From the NCBI RefSeq assembly GCF_000284515.1, contig NC_017668.1, positions 124,001 to 188,000 of the forward strand: a DNA stretch of 64,000 bases, given 5' to 3'. Both the position numbers and the translations under genes were made by a program. Below the pieces are notes generated by a model that had not been told where the DNA came from, did not search any database, and saw only the letters and a list, made by a program, of their open reading frames with translations. Positions 20,788 through 34,921 of this stretch are shown one piece after another. Origin of the DNA: Halobacillus halophilus DSM 2266 (GTDB lineage Bacteria > Bacillota > Bacilli > Bacillales > Halobacillaceae). Positions within the stretch are counted from its first letter, which is position 1. Each line of letters starts with the position of its first letter.

Positions 20788-21411
20788 ATGCCTAAAGTAG
20801 CACTATTAAACCAAAGCGGCTCTAATGTTGGAGATGTCGAATTGAATGATGCCGTATTTGGGATCGAACCTAATACTCACGTATTACACGAAACTGTGTT
20901 GATGCAGCGCGCGAATCTTCGCCAAGGCACACACAAAGTTAAAGGGCGTTCTGAAGTGAGCGGCGGTGGACGTAAGCCATGGCGCCAAAAAGGTACTGGC
21001 CGTGCACGTCAAGGATCCATCCGTGCCCCGCAATGGGTTGGCGGTGGAGCTGTATTTGGTCCGTCACCACGCAGTTATAGCTACACAATGCCTAAAAAAG
21101 TACGTCGCTTAGCTCTACAGTCTGCTTATTCTTCTAAAGTAAAAGAAGAGAACATTATCGTTCTTGAGAGTCTATCTCTAGACGCTCCAAAAACTAAAGA
21201 AGTAGTAAGCCTTCTTAAAGCTCTAGATGTAAACGAAAAGGCATTGATTGTCACAGCAGAGAAAGATGAAAATGTAACTCTTTCTTCTAACAATATCCCT
21301 ACAGTGAAAAGTTCATCTGTAGAAGAAGTAAGTGTGTTAGACTTACTAACGCATGATAAGCTGATCCTAACGAAGGAAGCAGCCGAAAAAGCAGGGGAGG
21401 TGCTCTCATAA
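20788..21411 (+). CDS. rplD: 50S ribosomal protein L4
   Basis: This 207-residue protein lines the nascent-peptide tunnel with an extended loop ([19 protein letters not shown], near residues 56-74). The macrolide-sensitive [12 protein letters not shown] core is unaltered. In E. coli, L4 represses the S10 operon, but no E. coli-type S10 leader is visible here. GGAAGGGAGG precedes ATG 20788. The stop overlaps the rplW start by one base, suggesting coupled translation. Confidence 0.97.
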   Translation: MPKVALLNQSGSNVGDVELNDAVFGIEPNTHVLHETVLMQRANLRQGTHKVKGRSEVSGGGRKPWRQKGTGRARQGSIRAPQWVGGGAVFGPSPRSYSYTMPKKVRRLALQSAYSSKVKEENIIVLESLSLDAPKTKEVVSLLKALDVNEKALIVTAEKDENVTLSSNNIPTVKSSSVEEVSVLDLLTHDKLILTKEAAEKAGEVLS

Positions 21412-21698
21412 TGAAAGAACCACGTGATATTATTAAGCGCCCTGTCATAACTGAGCAATCTGCTGACCTTATGGGAGAAAAGAAATATACGTTTGAAGTT
21501 AGCCCAGCCGCTAACAAAACTGAAATTAAAAAAGCAGTTGAAGAAATCTTTAATGTAAGTGTTGATTCAGTTAACACGATGAACCTTAAAGGTAAATTTA
21601 AACGTATGGGTCGCTATGGCGGCTACCGTTCTGATCGTAAGAAAGCAGTAGTTACTTTGACTGAAGACAGCGAAGAACTAGAATTCTTTGAAGTATAA
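21411..21698 (+). CDS. rplW: 50S ribosomal protein L23
   Basis: This 95-residue protein sits at the exit of the peptide tunnel, where trigger factor, SRP and the SecYEG translocon dock. It begins [20 protein letters not shown] and has the loop [20 protein letters not shown] near residues 62-81. Its start codon overlaps the rplD stop, and GGGGAGG lies inside the rplD 3' end. Confidence 0.96.
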   Translation: MKEPRDIIKRPVITEQSADLMGEKKYTFEVSPAANKTEIKKAVEEIFNVSVDSVNTMNLKGKFKRMGRYGGYRSDRKKAVVTLTEDSEELEFFEV

Positions 21699-21732
21699 AC
21701 TATAAATCTTAATTAAAAAGGAGGGAAAAAAG

Positions 21733-22566
21733 ATGGCGATTAAAAAGTTCCGACCAATTACAAATGGTCGCAGACACATGTCAGTATCTGATTTCGCTGA
21801 AATTACCACTGACAAACCTGAACGCTCCCTTGTTACTCCACTTCACAAACGTGGTGGACGTAATAACCAAGGTAAGCTGACAGTTCGTCATCAAGGCGGA
21901 GGTCACAAGCGTCAATACCGTATCATCGACTTTAAACGTGATAAAGATGGAATACCTGGACGCGTTGCTACGATTGAATACGATCCGAACCGCTCCGCTA
22001 ACATTGCGCTAATCAACTACGTTGATGGAGAAAAGCGTTATATCCTGGCTCCAAAAGGAGTGAAGGTTGGCACGGAAATCATTTCTGGTGTAGGTGCAGA
22101 TATCAAACCAGGTAACTCTCTTGCATTGAAAGATATTCCTGTAGGTACAATCATTCACAACGTAGAACTTAAGCCTGGACGCGGAGGGCAGCTTGTACGT
22201 TCTGCAGGCGCATCTGCTCAAATTCTAGGTCGTGAAGAAAAATACACTCTTGTTCGCTTAACTTCTGGTGAAGTTCGCCTCGTACTAAGCACTTGCCGTG
22301 CAACAATCGGTCAAGTTGGTAACCTTGAGCACGAACTAATCAGCGTTGGTAAAGCTGGACGTTCCCGCTGGCAAGGCAAGCGCCCAACCGTACGTGGTTC
22401 TGTTATGAACCCTAGTGATCACCCACACGGTGGTGGTGAAGGCCGTGCGCCAATCGGTATGCCTTCTCCTGTTACTCCATGGGGTAAACCAACTCTTGGT
22501 TACAAGACAAGAAAACGCAACAAGCAGTCTGATAAATATATCGTTCGTAGAAGAGGTAAAAAATAA
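21733..22566 (+). CDS. rplB: 50S ribosomal protein L2
   Basis: This 277-residue protein is among the most conserved in the large subunit, essential for subunit joining and peptidyl transferase structure. It has an OB domain, an SH3-like domain, and the C-terminal [15 protein letters not shown] segment containing the conserved His near residue 230. AAAGGAGGG precedes ATG 21733. Confidence 0.98.
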   Translation: MAIKKFRPITNGRRHMSVSDFAEITTDKPERSLVTPLHKRGGRNNQGKLTVRHQGGGHKRQYRIIDFKRDKDGIPGRVATIEYDPNRSANIALINYVDGEKRYILAPKGVKVGTEIISGVGADIKPGNSLALKDIPVGTIIHNVELKPGRGGQLVRSAGASAQILGREEKYTLVRLTSGEVRLVLSTCRATIGQVGNLEHELISVGKAGRSRWQGKRPTVRGSVMNPSDHPHGGGEGRAPIGMPSPVTPWGKPTLGYKTRKRNKQSDKYIVRRRGKK

Positions 22567-22623
22567 CGGAATTGTCGGGCGGGCGATAATACCCGTCTTT
22601 CAATTGCGAAGGGAGGTTTATTC

Positions 22624-22902
22624 ATGGGCCGCAGCCTGAAAAAGGGACCTTTTGTAGATGATCATTTAATGAAAAAAGTTGAGAAGTTGAACGAAGACAG
22701 TAAACACCAAGTGGTGAAGACATGGTCTCGTCGTTCTACCATCTTCCCTAACTTTGTCGGACACACAATTGCCGTTTATGACGGACGTAAACACGTACCA
22801 GTTTATGTGACAGAAGATATGGTCGGACATAAGCTAGGTGAATTCGCGCCAACCCGTACGTTCAAGGGACACTCTGGCGATGACAAGAAAACAAAACGCT
22901 AA
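22624..22902 (+). CDS. rpsS: 30S ribosomal protein S19
   Basis: This 92-residue protein of the 30S head pairs with S13 near the A-site tRNA. It starts [20 protein letters not shown] and carries [27 protein letters not shown] precedes ATG 22624. It is in the conserved order rplB-rpsS-rplV. Confidence 0.97.
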   Translation: MGRSLKKGPFVDDHLMKKVEKLNEDSKHQVVKTWSRRSTIFPNFVGHTIAVYDGRKHVPVYVTEDMVGHKLGEFAPTRTFKGHSGDDKKTKR

Positions 22903-22921
22903 GTAGAGAGGAGGCACTCTA

Positions 22922-23263
22922 ATGCAAGCTAAAGCAGTTGCTAAAACCGTTCGCATCGCTCCTCGCAAAGCCCGATTAGTTATCGATCTGATTCGGGGGA
23001 AAGAGGTAGGTGAAGCGCTCGCGACATTGAATCTAAAACAGCGCGGCGCATCTCCAGTAGTTGAGAAACTTCTTAACTCTGCGATTGCAAATGCAGAACA
23101 CAATTATGAAATGGATCCGGAGAATTTATATGTTTCCGAAGCGTTTGTTAATGAAGGTGTAACTCTTAAACGTTTCCGCCCACGTGCGATGGGACGTGCA
23201 AGCCAAATTAATAAACGTACCAGCCACATTACAGTGGTCGTATCAGAAAAAAAGGAGGGATAA
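22922..23263 (+). CDS. rplV: 50S ribosomal protein L22
   Basis: This 113-residue protein has a long beta-hairpin ([20 protein letters not shown], near residues 80-99) that reaches the tunnel wall, a site where deletions give macrolide resistance in other bacteria. The hairpin is intact here. GAGGAGG precedes ATG 22922. The stop is 3 bases before rpsC. Confidence 0.97.
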   Translation: MQAKAVAKTVRIAPRKARLVIDLIRGKEVGEALATLNLKQRGASPVVEKLLNSAIANAEHNYEMDPENLYVSEAFVNEGVTLKRFRPRAMGRASQINKRTSHITVVVSEKKEG

Positions 23264-23266
23264 TCA

Positions 23267-23908
23267 GTGGGTCAAAAAATTAATCCAGTAGGTCTTCGTA
23301 TCGGCGTCATCCGTGATTGGGAATCCAAATGGTACGCTGGCAAAGACTACGCAGACTTGTTACATGAAGATATTAAGATTCGTGAATTTGTTGAAAAACG
23401 TCTAAAAGACGCTGCTATTTCTACTGTTGAAATTGAACGTGCAGCTAACCGCGTAAACATCACCGTACACACGGCGAAACCAGGTATGGTTATCGGTAAA
23501 GGCGGCTCTGAAGTTGAAGCGCTTCGTAAAGCTCTCAATGACTTGACCGGCAAACGCGTTCACATTAACATTGTGGAAGTTAAAAAGCCTGATTTGGATG
23601 CTACACTTGTAGCTGACAATATCGCTCGTCAGTTAGAAAACCGTGTTTCTTTCCGTCGTGCTCAAAAACAAACACTTCAACGCGCTATGCGTGCAGGAGC
23701 CAAAGGTATTCGTACCCAAGTATCTGGTCGTCTAGGTGGCGCGGATATCGCTCGTGCAGAATATTACAGTGAAGGAACAGTACCACTACACACACTTCGT
23801 GCAGACATCGATTATGGAACTGCAGAAGCAGACACCACTTACGGAAAACTTGGTGTAAAAGTGTGGATCTACCGTGGAGAAGTCCTTCCAACTAAAACAG
23901 ACAAGTAA
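23267..23908 (+). CDS. rpsC: 30S ribosomal protein S3
   Basis: This 213-residue protein has an N-terminal type II KH domain with the GKGG loop ([14 protein letters not shown], near residues 75-88) and a C-terminal domain that forms part of the mRNA entry tunnel helicase with S4 and S5. GTG 23267 follows AAGGAGGG. Its ribosome binding site lies within the rplV 3' end. Confidence 0.97.
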   Translation: MGQKINPVGLRIGVIRDWESKWYAGKDYADLLHEDIKIREFVEKRLKDAAISTVEIERAANRVNITVHTAKPGMVIGKGGSEVEALRKALNDLTGKRVHINIVEVKKPDLDATLVADNIARQLENRVSFRRAQKQTLQRAMRAGAKGIRTQVSGRLGGADIARAEYYSEGTVPLHTLRADIDYGTAEADTTYGKLGVKVWIYRGEVLPTKTDK

Positions 23909-23926
23909 GGAAGGGGGAAAAGCATT

Positions 23927-24551
<625 letters not shown>

Positions 24552-24575
24552 TAGATGAGAGGAGGTCACCCTCAC

Positions 24576-24839
24576 ATGACTGAACGTAACAATCGTAAAG
24601 TTTACACTGGCCGTGTCGTATCTGACAAAATGGATAAAACCATCACTGTCTTAGTTGAAACTTACAAATTCCACAAACTTTATGGCAAACGCGTAAAGTA
24701 TTCTAAAAAATTCAAGACTCATGACGAAAATAACCAGGCTAAAACTGGAGATGTTGTCCGTATTATGGAAACTCGTCCGCTATCAGCAACGAAACGTTTC
24801 CGCCTGCTAGAAGTAGTAGAAGAGTCCGTAATTATCTAA
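24576..24839 (+). CDS. rpsQ: 30S ribosomal protein S17
   Basis: This 87-residue OB-fold protein binds 16S early in assembly. [20 protein letters not shown] starts at ATG 24576 behind GAGGAGGT; a longer frame from 24555 would run through the ribosome binding site. It carries [20 protein letters not shown] and the family-typical [13 protein letters not shown]. Confidence 0.97.
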   Translation: MTERNNRKVYTGRVVSDKMDKTITVLVETYKFHKLYGKRVKYSKKFKTHDENNQAKTGDVVRIMETRPLSATKRFRLLEVVEESVII

Positions 24840-24881
24840 TTAAAGTTCGCTCGGAGTTAATCCGAAGGGAGGTTACATGGT

Positions 24882-25250
24882 ATGATTCAACAGGAGTCTC
24901 GTTTAAAAGTTGCAGACAACTCTGGTGCCCGTGAAATCCAAACGATTAAAGTTTTGGGCGGATCTGGTCGTAAAACAGCAAATATCGGTGACATTATCAC
25001 CGCAACTGTGAAACAAGCAACACCAGGGGGCGTTGTTAAAAAAGGTGAGGTAGTTAAAGCAGTTATCGTACGTTCTAAAAGCGGTATGCGCCGTAAAGAT
25101 GGTTCTTACATTCGTTTCGATGAAAACGCAGCAGTAATCGTTCGTGATGATAAAGGACCGCGCGGTACCCGTATCTTTGGACCGGTAGCTCGTGAACTTC
25201 GTGAAGCTAAATTCATGAAGATCGTATCTCTAGCTCCAGAAGTATTATAA
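24882..25250 (+). CDS. rplN: 50S ribosomal protein L14
   Basis: This 122-residue protein sits at the subunit interface and is the docking point of the silencing factor RsfS. It opens [19 protein letters not shown] and has [19 protein letters not shown] and [25 protein letters not shown] precedes ATG 24882. It is the first gene of the classical spc group. Confidence 0.97.
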   Translation: MIQQESRLKVADNSGAREIQTIKVLGGSGRKTANIGDIITATVKQATPGGVVKKGEVVKAVIVRSKSGMRRKDGSYIRFDENAAVIVRDDKGPRGTRIFGPVARELREAKFMKIVSLAPEVL

Positions 25251-25289
25251 TGTTCGAACGAAATGCCTTGTTAAGGAGGTGCGCGAAGC

Positions 25290-25601
25290 ATGCACGTAAA
25301 AAAAGGTGACAAAGTAATGGTTATTACTGGTAAGGATAAAGGCAAGCAAGGGACGATCCTTGAAGCTTATCCTAAAAAGGAACGTGTTCTTGTAGAAGGT
25401 GTTAACGAAGTTAAAAAACACGCTAAACCATCACAAGAAAATCCCCAAGGTGGAATCCTGACACAGGAAGCATCTATCCACGTTTCTAACGTATTACCGA
25501 TCGATCCTAAGACTGGCGAGCCAACACGTGTTGGATACAAAGTCGAGGACGGTAAGAAAGTTCGTATCGCGAAAAAATCTGGTGAAGCACTAGATAAATA
25601 A
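25290..25601 (+). CDS. rplX: 50S ribosomal protein L24
   Basis: This 103-residue protein has a KOW motif at its N terminus ([20 protein letters not shown]). It is an assembly initiator that binds 23S domain I. It shows [20 protein letters not shown] and ends in a basic tail. AAGGAGGTG precedes ATG 25290. Confidence 0.97.
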   Translation: MHVKKGDKVMVITGKDKGKQGTILEAYPKKERVLVEGVNEVKKHAKPSQENPQGGILTQEASIHVSNVLPIDPKTGEPTRVGYKVEDGKKVRIAKKSGEALDK

Positions 25602-25627
25602 TCCAGATATGAAAGGAGGGCCACACG

Positions 25628-26167
25628 ATGAACGAACTACAAAAACAATATCAAGAAGAAATTGTTCCATCTTTGATGAACAAATTTGAATATGAGTCAG
25701 TTATGCAGACGCCTAAAGTCGAGAAAATCGTTATCAACATGGGTGTTGGTGATGCTGTTCAGAACGCAAAAGCTCTGGATACAGCAGTAGAAGAATTAAC
25801 ATTAATTTCAGGTCAAAAACCTGTCATTACGAAAGCTAAGAAATCAATCGCAGGTTTCCGTCTACGTGAAGGTATGCCTATCGGTGCAAAAGTTACCCTT
25901 CGCGGAGAGCGTATGTATGAATTCTTCCAAAAGCTTATCTCAGTATCTCTACCACGTGTGCGTGACTTCCGTGGTATTTCTAAAAAAGCTTTTGATGGAC
26001 GTGGAAACTACACACTTGGCGTTAAAGAACAATTAATTTTCCCAGAAATTAATTACGATAAAGTAAATAAAGTGCGTGGTATGGACATCGTTATCGTTAC
26101 AACAGCTGATTCTGACGAAGAAGCTCGTGAGCTATTGACTCAATTCGGTATGCCGTTTCAGAAATAA
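25628..26167 (+). CDS. rplE: 50S ribosomal protein L5
   Basis: This 179-residue protein joins 5S rRNA to the central protuberance and contacts P-site tRNA. Segments include [19 protein letters not shown] and [28 protein letters not shown] precedes ATG 25628. A 5S gene and L18, its other partner, are both in this window. Confidence 0.97.
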   Translation: MNELQKQYQEEIVPSLMNKFEYESVMQTPKVEKIVINMGVGDAVQNAKALDTAVEELTLISGQKPVITKAKKSIAGFRLREGMPIGAKVTLRGERMYEFFQKLISVSLPRVRDFRGISKKAFDGRGNYTLGVKEQLIFPEINYDKVNKVRGMDIVIVTTADSDEEARELLTQFGMPFQK

Positions 26168-26193
26168 CGATCTAACCATAAGGAGGGAAAATA

Positions 26194-26379
26194 GTGGCTA
26201 AAAAATCTATGGTCGCGAAACAGAAGCGTAACCAGAAGTATCAAGTACGTGAGTACACACGCTGTGAACGTTGCGGACGTCCTCACTCTGTACTTCGTAA
26301 GTTTAAGCTTTGCCGTATTTGTTTCCGTGAACTTGCATATAAAGGACAAATCCCTGGTGTCAAAAAAGCCAGCTGGTAA
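26194..26379 (+). CDS. rpsZ: 30S ribosomal protein S14, zinc type (S14Z)
   Basis: This 61-residue protein has an intact zinc knuckle, [20 protein letters not shown], so it is the short zinc-binding S14. Bacilli often keep a longer zinc-free S14 elsewhere for zinc limitation. GTG 26194 follows AAGGAGGG. The gene sits between rplE and rpsH, as usual. Confidence 0.97.
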   Translation: MAKKSMVAKQKRNQKYQVREYTRCERCGRPHSVLRKFKLCRICFRELAYKGQIPGVKKASW

Positions 26380-26409
26380 ACCCGAGACAGGGAAGGAGGT
26401 AAATGAGTT

Positions 26410-26808
26410 ATGACAATGACAGATCCAATTGCAGATATGCTTACGCGTATTCGTAACGCTAACATGGTACGTCACGAGAAGCTTGAGCTTCCAGCTTCCA
26501 ACATGAAGAAAGAAATTGCTGACATTCTAAAACGTGAAGGTTTTGTACGTGATTATGAATATGTTGAAGACAGTAAACAAGGCGTTCTTCGCATCTTCCT
26601 TAAATACGGACAAAGCAACGAACGTGTAATCAGCGGGCTGAAACGTATCAGTAAACCAGGACTACGTGTTTACGCAAAAGCTGAAGAGCTTCCAAAAGTT
26701 CTTAATGGACTTGGTATAGCCGTAGTATCTACTTCAAAAGGTGTATTAACAGATAAAGAAGCTCGTGAACAAGCCATCGGTGGCGAAGTCCTAGCTTATA
26801 TCTGGTAG
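26410..26808 (+). CDS. rpsH: 30S ribosomal protein S8
   Basis: This 132-residue protein is a central-domain assembly protein. It starts [20 protein letters not shown], and the C-terminal half includes [20 protein letters not shown]. In E. coli, S8 represses the spc operon at the L5 region; nothing here proves the same. AAGGAGGT precedes ATG 26410. Confidence 0.97.
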   Translation: MTMTDPIADMLTRIRNANMVRHEKLELPASNMKKEIADILKREGFVRDYEYVEDSKQGVLRIFLKYGQSNERVISGLKRISKPGLRVYAKAEELPKVLNGLGIAVVSTSKGVLTDKEAREQAIGGEVLAYIW

Positions 26809-26839
26809 AAAACTCAGATAAGACAGGAGGTGCAAAAAT

Positions 26840-27376
26840 ATGTCTCGCGTAGGTTTAAAAACATTAGAAATTCCTGAAGGTGTAGAAATCAATCAGGATA
26901 ACAATACGATCACAGTAAAAGGTCCAAAAGGCGAATTGACTCGTACTTTCCACAAGGACATGACAGTGAAGATTGAAGATAATGTTCTTTCAGTAGAGCG
27001 TCCTAGTGACCACAAAGAACATCGTGCTCTTCACGGTACTACCCGCAGCCTGATCGCTAACATGGTTGAAGGTGTTTCCAAAGGATACGAAAAATCCCTT
27101 GAAATTATTGGTGTAGGTTACCGTGCTCAAAAGCAGGGAGAAAAAGTAGTTATTAACGCTGGCTATTCCCACCCTGTTGAGGTCCCGAACCGCGAAGGTA
27201 TTGAAATTGAAGTCCCTACCAACACGAAATTAACCATCAAAGGTATCGACAAAGAATTAGTCGGAGCTGTTGCTGCCAAAATTCGTGCGATCCGTCCACC
27301 AGAACCTTATAAAGGTAAAGGTATTCGTTACCAGGGTGAGCGTGTACGCAGTAAAGAAGGTAAAACAGGTAAGTAA
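26840..27376 (+). CDS. rplF: 50S ribosomal protein L6
   Basis: This 178-residue protein has two similar alpha/beta domains and lies near the sarcin-ricin loop and the factor-binding region. It shows [15 protein letters not shown] and the C-terminal signature [28 protein letters not shown] precedes ATG 26840. Confidence 0.97.
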   Translation: MSRVGLKTLEIPEGVEINQDNNTITVKGPKGELTRTFHKDMTVKIEDNVLSVERPSDHKEHRALHGTTRSLIANMVEGVSKGYEKSLEIIGVGYRAQKQGEKVVINAGYSHPVEVPNREGIEIEVPTNTKLTIKGIDKELVGAVAAKIRAIRPPEPYKGKGIRYQGERVRSKEGKTGK

Positions 27377-27411
27377 GATTCGTAGGTAATGTATAGAAAG
27401 GAGTGACCCAG

Positions 27412-27774
27412 ATGATCACAAAGGCAGATAAGAATGTCGTTCGTAAAAAGCGTCATGCACGCGTTCGTAAGAATGTTTTCGGAACAGCTGAACGTCCGCG
27501 TTTGAACGTGTATCGCTCTAACAAACACATTTATGCTCAATTAATCAATGACGAGAGCCAAGTAACTGTAGCGAGCGCATCTACTATGGAAAACGGCTTT
27601 GATCTAGACGTAACAGGTAACGTAGAAGCTGCTCAAAGAGTCGGCGAATTGCTTGCGAAGCGTGCGGTTGATAACGGTTATGATATCGTAGTATTTGACC
27701 GCGGAGGTTACTTGTACCATGGACGTGTGAAAGCTCTAGCAGAAGCCGCGCGTGAAGCCGGCCTACAATTTTAA
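27412..27774 (+). CDS. rplR: 50S ribosomal protein L18
   Basis: This 120-residue protein binds 5S rRNA with L5. It begins [20 protein letters not shown] at ATG 27412; an in-frame GTG at 27403 lies within the AAGGAGTG site. The conserved C terminus is [20 protein letters not shown]. Confidence 0.97.
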   Translation: MITKADKNVVRKKRHARVRKNVFGTAERPRLNVYRSNKHIYAQLINDESQVTVASASTMENGFDLDVTGNVEAAQRVGELLAKRAVDNGYDIVVFDRGGYLYHGRVKALAEAAREAGLQF

Positions 27775-27794
27775 TCGTTAAAGGAGGGACATAA

Positions 27795-28292
27795 ATGAAT
27801 AACAAAATTGACCCTAATAAATTAGATCTTGAAGAACGCGTAGTAACAATCAATCGTGTTGCAAAAGTTGTAAAAGGCGGACGCCGTTTCCGTTTTGCTG
27901 CATTGGTTGTTGTAGGAGATAAAAATGGTCATGTAGGTTTTGGTACAGGAAAAGCTCAAGAAGTACCAGAAGCTATCAAGAAGGCAATTGATGATGCTAA
28001 GAAAAACCTAATCACAGTACCAATTAAAGATACGACTATTCCACACGAGATTACTGGACGTTTCGGTGCAGGAAGCATCTTGATGAAACCAGCTGCTGAA
28101 GGTACTGGAGTCATCGCAGGTGGACCTGTCCGTGCGGTACTTGAGCTTGCAGGTGTCCAAGACATCCTTTCTAAGTCACTAGGTTCTAACACACCTATTA
28201 ACATGGTGCGTGCAACACTTACTGGACTTAGCGAGCTTAAGCGCGCAGAAGACGTTGCAAGACTTCGTGGGAAGTCCGTAGAAGAACTGTAG
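27795..28292 (+). CDS. rpsE: 30S ribosomal protein S5
   Basis: This 165-residue protein has an N-terminal dsRBD-like domain and a C-terminal domain with the ribosomal-protein fold. The spectinomycin-associated loop ([20 protein letters not shown]) looks wild type. S5 helps decoding fidelity with S4 and S12. AAAGGAGGG precedes ATG 27795. Confidence 0.97.
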   Translation: MNNKIDPNKLDLEERVVTINRVAKVVKGGRRFRFAALVVVGDKNGHVGFGTGKAQEVPEAIKKAIDDAKKNLITVPIKDTTIPHEITGRFGAGSILMKPAAEGTGVIAGGPVRAVLELAGVQDILSKSLGSNTPINMVRATLTGLSELKRAEDVARLRGKSVEEL

Positions 28293-28310
28293 GATAAGGA
28301 GGGAAATATA

Positions 28311-28496
28311 ATGGCTAAAAAACAATTAGAAATTACCCTCACGCGCAGTGTTATTAGTAGACCGAAGGATCAACGCTCTACTGTCAAGGCGCTGGGTCTG
28401 AATAAGATCCGCCAAACTGTCGTACTTGAAGATAACCCAGCGATCCGAGGTATGGCTAATAAGGTATCTCACCTTGTATCGATTAAAGAAGTTTAA
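28311..28496 (+). CDS. rpmD: 50S ribosomal protein L30
   Basis: This 61-residue protein starts [20 protein letters not shown] and ends [16 protein letters not shown], typical of L30. AAGGAGGG precedes ATG 28311. It occupies the usual place between rpsE and rplO. Confidence 0.96.
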   Translation: MAKKQLEITLTRSVISRPKDQRSTVKALGLNKIRQTVVLEDNPAIRGMANKVSHLVSIKEV

Positions 28497-28523
28497 CTAG
28501 AAAAGAAATAAGGAGGTGCTCGC

Positions 28524-28963
28524 ATGAAACTGCATGAACTAAAAGCGGCAAAAGGCGCTCGTAAAGAACGTAATCGTGTAGGTCGTGGAATGGCTTCTGG
28601 AAATGGTAAAACATCCGGTCGTGGCCACAAAGGACAGGGTCAGCGCTCTGGCAGCAAAACTCGTCCAGGCTTCGAAGGTGGACAAATGCCACTATTCCAG
28701 CGTCTTCCAAAACGTGGTTTCACTAACGTACACCGTAAGGAATTTGCGATTATCAACCTTGATGCTCTTAACCGTTTTGAAGAGGGAACAGAGGTTACTC
28801 CTGAACTAATGCTTGAATCTGGTGCGGTAAGCAACCAAAAATCCGGAATTAAAGTTCTTGGTAAAGGATCTATCGATAAAAAACTTACAGTGAAAGCTCA
28901 TAAGTTCTCTGCTTCAGCGAAAGAAGCAATTGAAGCAGCGGGCGGTCAAACTGAGGTGATTTA

Positions 28964-28964
<1 letters not shown>
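28524..28964 (+). CDS. rplO: 50S ribosomal protein L15
   Basis: This 146-residue late-assembly protein has a basic, Gly-rich N terminus ([20 protein letters not shown], about residues 22-41) that threads into 23S rRNA and a globular C-terminal half. AAGGAGGTG precedes ATG 28524. Its stop overlaps the secY start by one base. Confidence 0.97.
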
Positions 28965-31694
<2,730 letters not shown>

Positions 31695-31710
31695 ATGAAG
31701 GTGATCGTGT

Positions 31711-32023
31711 TTGAACGAATCTGAGTCGAGTCCACGAATAGGTCAAATTGTTCGTATTGTGCAGGGGCGTGAGGCAGGACAGTATGCGGTAGTTATCGAT
31801 GTACTGGATGGCCGCTTTGTGCTGCTTGCCGACGGAGAGAAACGTAAGTATGATCGACCAAAGAAAAAGAATTTGCAGCATATTGAGCTTATGGATTTCA
31901 TCTCTCCGGAAGTCCAGAACAGCCTTCTAGAAACTGGTCGTGTCACAAATGGCAAGCTTCGATTTGCCGTATCAAAATATGTCAATGAAGCAGTGACTGA
32001 TTTGAAGAAGGGAGATCAACTCG

Positions 32024-32046
<23 letters not shown>
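31711..32046 (+). CDS. KOW-domain RNA-binding protein (YbzG/L14e-like)
   Basis: This 111-residue protein begins with a KOW/SH3-like domain ([20 protein letters not shown], about residues 10-29) followed by a Lys/Arg stretch ([12 protein letters not shown]) and a helical C-terminal half. Similar proteins lie between map and infA in Bacillaceae and resemble archaeal and eukaryotic L14e. The start is TTG 31711 behind GAAGGTGAT. It overlaps infA by 23 bases, so the two are probably translated together. The function is not established; a role in ribosome assembly or initiation is only an inference. Confidence 0.85.
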
Positions 32047-32385
<339 letters not shown>

Positions 32386-32408
32386 TCTGAAGGAGGTGTA
32401 CGTAGCAC

Positions 32409-32774
32409 ATGGCACGTATAGCAGGTGTAGACGTTCCGCGCGATAAGCGCATCGTCGTTTCATTAACTTATATCTATGGTGTTGGTAAATCACTAGCTGC
32501 TGAGATTCTGGCTGAAGCCGGCGTTTCAGAGAACACTCGTGTTCGCGATCTTACAGAAGACGAACTTGCTAAGATTCGTAAAGCAGTTGATAACCAAAAC
32601 GTTGAAGGTGATCTTCGCCGTGAGAACTCTCTAAACATTAAACGTTTGATTGAGATCGGTTCTTACCGTGGAATCCGTCACCGCCGCGGGCTTCCGCTTC
32701 GTGGACAAAAGACAAAAAACAACTCTCGTACACGTAAAGGCCCACGTCGTACAGTGGCCAACAAGCGTAAATAA
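32409..32774 (+). CDS. rpsM: 30S ribosomal protein S13
   Basis: This 121-residue 30S head protein forms bridge B1 and contacts P-site tRNA through its basic C-terminal tail ([14 protein letters not shown]). It begins [20 protein letters not shown] and has the helix-two-turn-helix [30 protein letters not shown] precedes ATG 32409. Confidence 0.97.
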   Translation: MARIAGVDVPRDKRIVVSLTYIYGVGKSLAAEILAEAGVSENTRVRDLTEDELAKIRKAVDNQNVEGDLRRENSLNIKRLIEIGSYRGIRHRRGLPLRGQKTKNNSRTRKGPRRTVANKRK

Positions 32775-32803
32775 ACGAAAGATAAAGGAGGTAAGCTAAC
32801 CTT

Positions 32804-33199
32804 ATGGCACGTAAAGGACACACACGTACTCGTAAACGTAAGGCGAAAAAGAATATAGAGTCGGGAATGGCACACATCCGCTCTACATTCAACAACACAA
32901 TCGTTACGATCACTGATGTTCAAGGAAACGTCATCAGCTGGAGCAGTTCAGGTTCCCTTGGTTTCAAAGGATCCCGTAAATCTACTCCATTTGCTGCTCA
33001 AATGGCTTCAGAAGCTGCAGCGAAAGATGCTATGGACAACGGTATGAAAACTCTAGAAGTTACAGTTAAAGGCCCTGGTGCAGGTCGTGAAGCAGCGATC
33101 CGTTCACTACAAGCAGCTGGTCTTGATATCACGGCAATCCGTGACGTGACTCCAGTTCCACACAATGGTTGCCGTCCACCAAAACGTCGTCGCGTATAA
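32804..33199 (+). CDS. rpsK: 30S ribosomal protein S11
   Basis: This 131-residue platform protein lies near the mRNA exit. It has [20 protein letters not shown] near residues 23-42 and the conserved C terminus [13 protein letters not shown]. The RDVTP-HNG motif is an isoaspartate site in E. coli. AAAGGAGGT precedes ATG 32804. Confidence 0.97.
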   Translation: MARKGHTRTRKRKAKKNIESGMAHIRSTFNNTIVTITDVQGNVISWSSSGSLGFKGSRKSTPFAAQMASEAAAKDAMDNGMKTLEVTVKGPGAGREAAIRSLQAAGLDITAIRDVTPVPHNGCRPPKRRRV

Positions 33200-33320
33200 T
33201 AGTTCTGAATAGAATTTGTCACCCTGTCTATAATGGGTTATGATAGGTTTTTAAATCAAGCGCATGTAGACAGTGAAAAAAGCAGTTGTCTTGTATCGGA
33301 ACTGCCTACCTGAGGAATTT

Positions 33321-33342
33321 CGGTTAGACCAAAGTCTAACCG
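33321..33342 (+). promoter_or_regulatory. Hairpin in the rpoA leader
   Basis: CGGTTAGAC (33321-33329), loop CAAA and GTCTAACCG (33334-33342) form a perfect 9-bp stem 34 bases before rpoA. No T-run follows. A TATAAT at 33229-33234 lies upstream but lacks a convincing -35, so an internal rpoA promoter is possible but unproven. Confidence 0.5.
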
Positions 33343-33376
33343 GGGTTTCGACGTTTTGAAGGAGGGTTTAGTGTAA

Positions 33377-34321
33377 ATGATCGAAATTGAAAAGCCAAAA
33401 ATTGAAACGGTTGAGATCAGCGATGAGTCCACTTTTGGTAAGTTCGTCGTAGAACCGCTTGAGCGTGGGTATGGTACAACTCTAGGTAACTCCTTGCGTC
33501 GTATCCTATTATCCTCACTTCCTGGCTCTGCTGTAACATCAGTTCAAATTGAGGGTGTTCTTCACGAATTCTCGACTATTGATGGTGTCGTAGAAGATGT
33601 AACCACTGTCATTTTGAATTTGAAGAAACTAGCTTTGAAAGTTTATTCTGACGAAGAAAAGACTTTAGAGATTGATGTGCAGGGTGAAGGAAAAGTCACA
33701 GCTGCAGATATTACGCATGATAGTGATGTTGAAGTTCTTAACCCGGATCTTCATATCGCCACATTAGATAGCACAGCTAATCTTCGCATGCGTATTACAG
33801 CGGAACGTGGTCGAGGATATCGACCTGCAGAAGGAAACAACCATGAGGACCTGCCAATTGGCGTGATCCCGGTTGATTCAATCTTTACGCCAGTATCCCG
33901 TGTAACGTATCAAGTTGAAAATACAAGAATTGGTCAAACTTCAAACTTCGATAAACTTACTTTGGACGTGTGGACAGACGGAAGCATTCGTCCCGAAGAA
34001 GCCATTTCTCTTGGAGCTAAGATCTATATGGAGCACCTCAATATCTTTGTCGGCTTAACGGATGAAGCTCAAAAAGCTGAAATCATGGTTGAAAAAGAAG
34101 AGGACCAAAAAGAGAAAGTTCTTGAGATGACGATTGAAGAGCTTGATCTTTCCGTTCGTTCATACAACTGCTTGAAGCGTGCTGGTATTAACACAGTACA
34201 GGAACTTGCGAATAAGTCGGAAGAAGATATGATGAAAGTCCGAAACCTTGGACGCAAGTCACTTGAAGAAGTGAAGTATAAGTTGGATGAACTTGGACTA
34301 GGTTTAAGAAAAGAAGACTGA
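33377..34321 (+). CDS. rpoA: RNA polymerase alpha subunit
   Basis: This 314-residue protein has an N-terminal dimerisation and assembly domain (about residues 1-230, with [20 protein letters not shown]) and a C-terminal DNA- and activator-binding domain (about residues 245-314, [20 protein letters not shown] and [13 protein letters not shown]). An acidic linker ([10 protein letters not shown]) joins them. The C-terminal domain is also the target of Spx in Bacilli. It is preceded by a 177-base gap with a hairpin. Confidence 0.98.
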   Translation: MIEIEKPKIETVEISDESTFGKFVVEPLERGYGTTLGNSLRRILLSSLPGSAVTSVQIEGVLHEFSTIDGVVEDVTTVILNLKKLALKVYSDEEKTLEIDVQGEGKVTAADITHDSDVEVLNPDLHIATLDSTANLRMRITAERGRGYRPAEGNNHEDLPIGVIPVDSIFTPVSRVTYQVENTRIGQTSNFDKLTLDVWTDGSIRPEEAISLGAKIYMEHLNIFVGLTDEAQKAEIMVEKEEDQKEKVLEMTIEELDLSVRSYNCLKRAGINTVQELANKSEEDMMKVRNLGRKSLEEVKYKLDELGLGLRKED

Positions 34322-34364
34322 TTAATAGAGCATCACAGAGTTAACGGTAAGGGAGGGATTATCA

Positions 34365-34724
34365 ATGGCTAGAAAACTAGGACGTACAACTGATCAACGT
34401 TTGGCGCTTCTTCGCAACTTAGCGACCGACTTGATCATTCATGAGCGTTTAGAAACAACAGAAGCTAAAGCAAAAGAGCTTCGTTCTGTGGTAGAAAAAA
34501 TGATTACTCTAGGTAAACGCGGCGATCTTCATGCCCGTCGTCAAGCTGAGTCATTCCTCTATAAGGCTGACGCTGATGAAGAAGGAGATCAAACAGCTTT
34601 ACAAAAGCTATTCTCTGACATTGGCCCACGCTATGAGGACCGTCAAGGTGGTTACACTCGCGTGCTTAAGCTAGGCGAGCGTAAAGGTGATGGAGCTAAA
34701 ATGGCGATCATTGAATTAGTTTAA
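34365..34724 (+). CDS. rplQ: 50S ribosomal protein L17
   Basis: This 119-residue protein starts [20 protein letters not shown] and has [20 protein letters not shown], near the tunnel exit. It is the short Gram-positive L17. AAGGGAGGG precedes ATG 34365. It is the last gene of the ribosomal supercluster before the terminator. Confidence 0.97.
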   Translation: MARKLGRTTDQRLALLRNLATDLIIHERLETTEAKAKELRSVVEKMITLGKRGDLHARRQAESFLYKADADEEGDQTALQKLFSDIGPRYEDRQGGYTRVLKLGERKGDGAKMAIIELV

Positions 34725-34740
34725 TGACTACCACTGGTAT

Positions 34741-34790
34741 AAAAGGGCAGGAATGAATCTCATCGTGAGGTTGAATCCAGCCCTTTTTTT
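34741..34790 (+). terminator. Terminator after rplQ
   Basis: AAAAGGGC (34741-34748) pairs with GCCCTTTT (34780-34787), with a smaller internal hairpin (CTCA-TCG-TGAG), then a run of Ts. It ends the S10-spc-alpha transcript. Confidence 0.8.
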
Positions 34791-34921
34791 ATTTGTCAAA
34801 AATACTATATCTACTTCGGCCTGAAGGTCTCAAAAATATGTTATGGATGTAAGCAAAGGTCTGAAATCCAGAAATATGTCGTATTTCCTGGGAAATAGTC
34901 AGATGAGTGGAGGGGAAATGT

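Noticed and set aside
34800-34906. Imperfect direct repeats (AAGGTCT and AAATATGT) before ecfA1
   Set aside because: They are too short and degenerate to support an operator or riboswitch.
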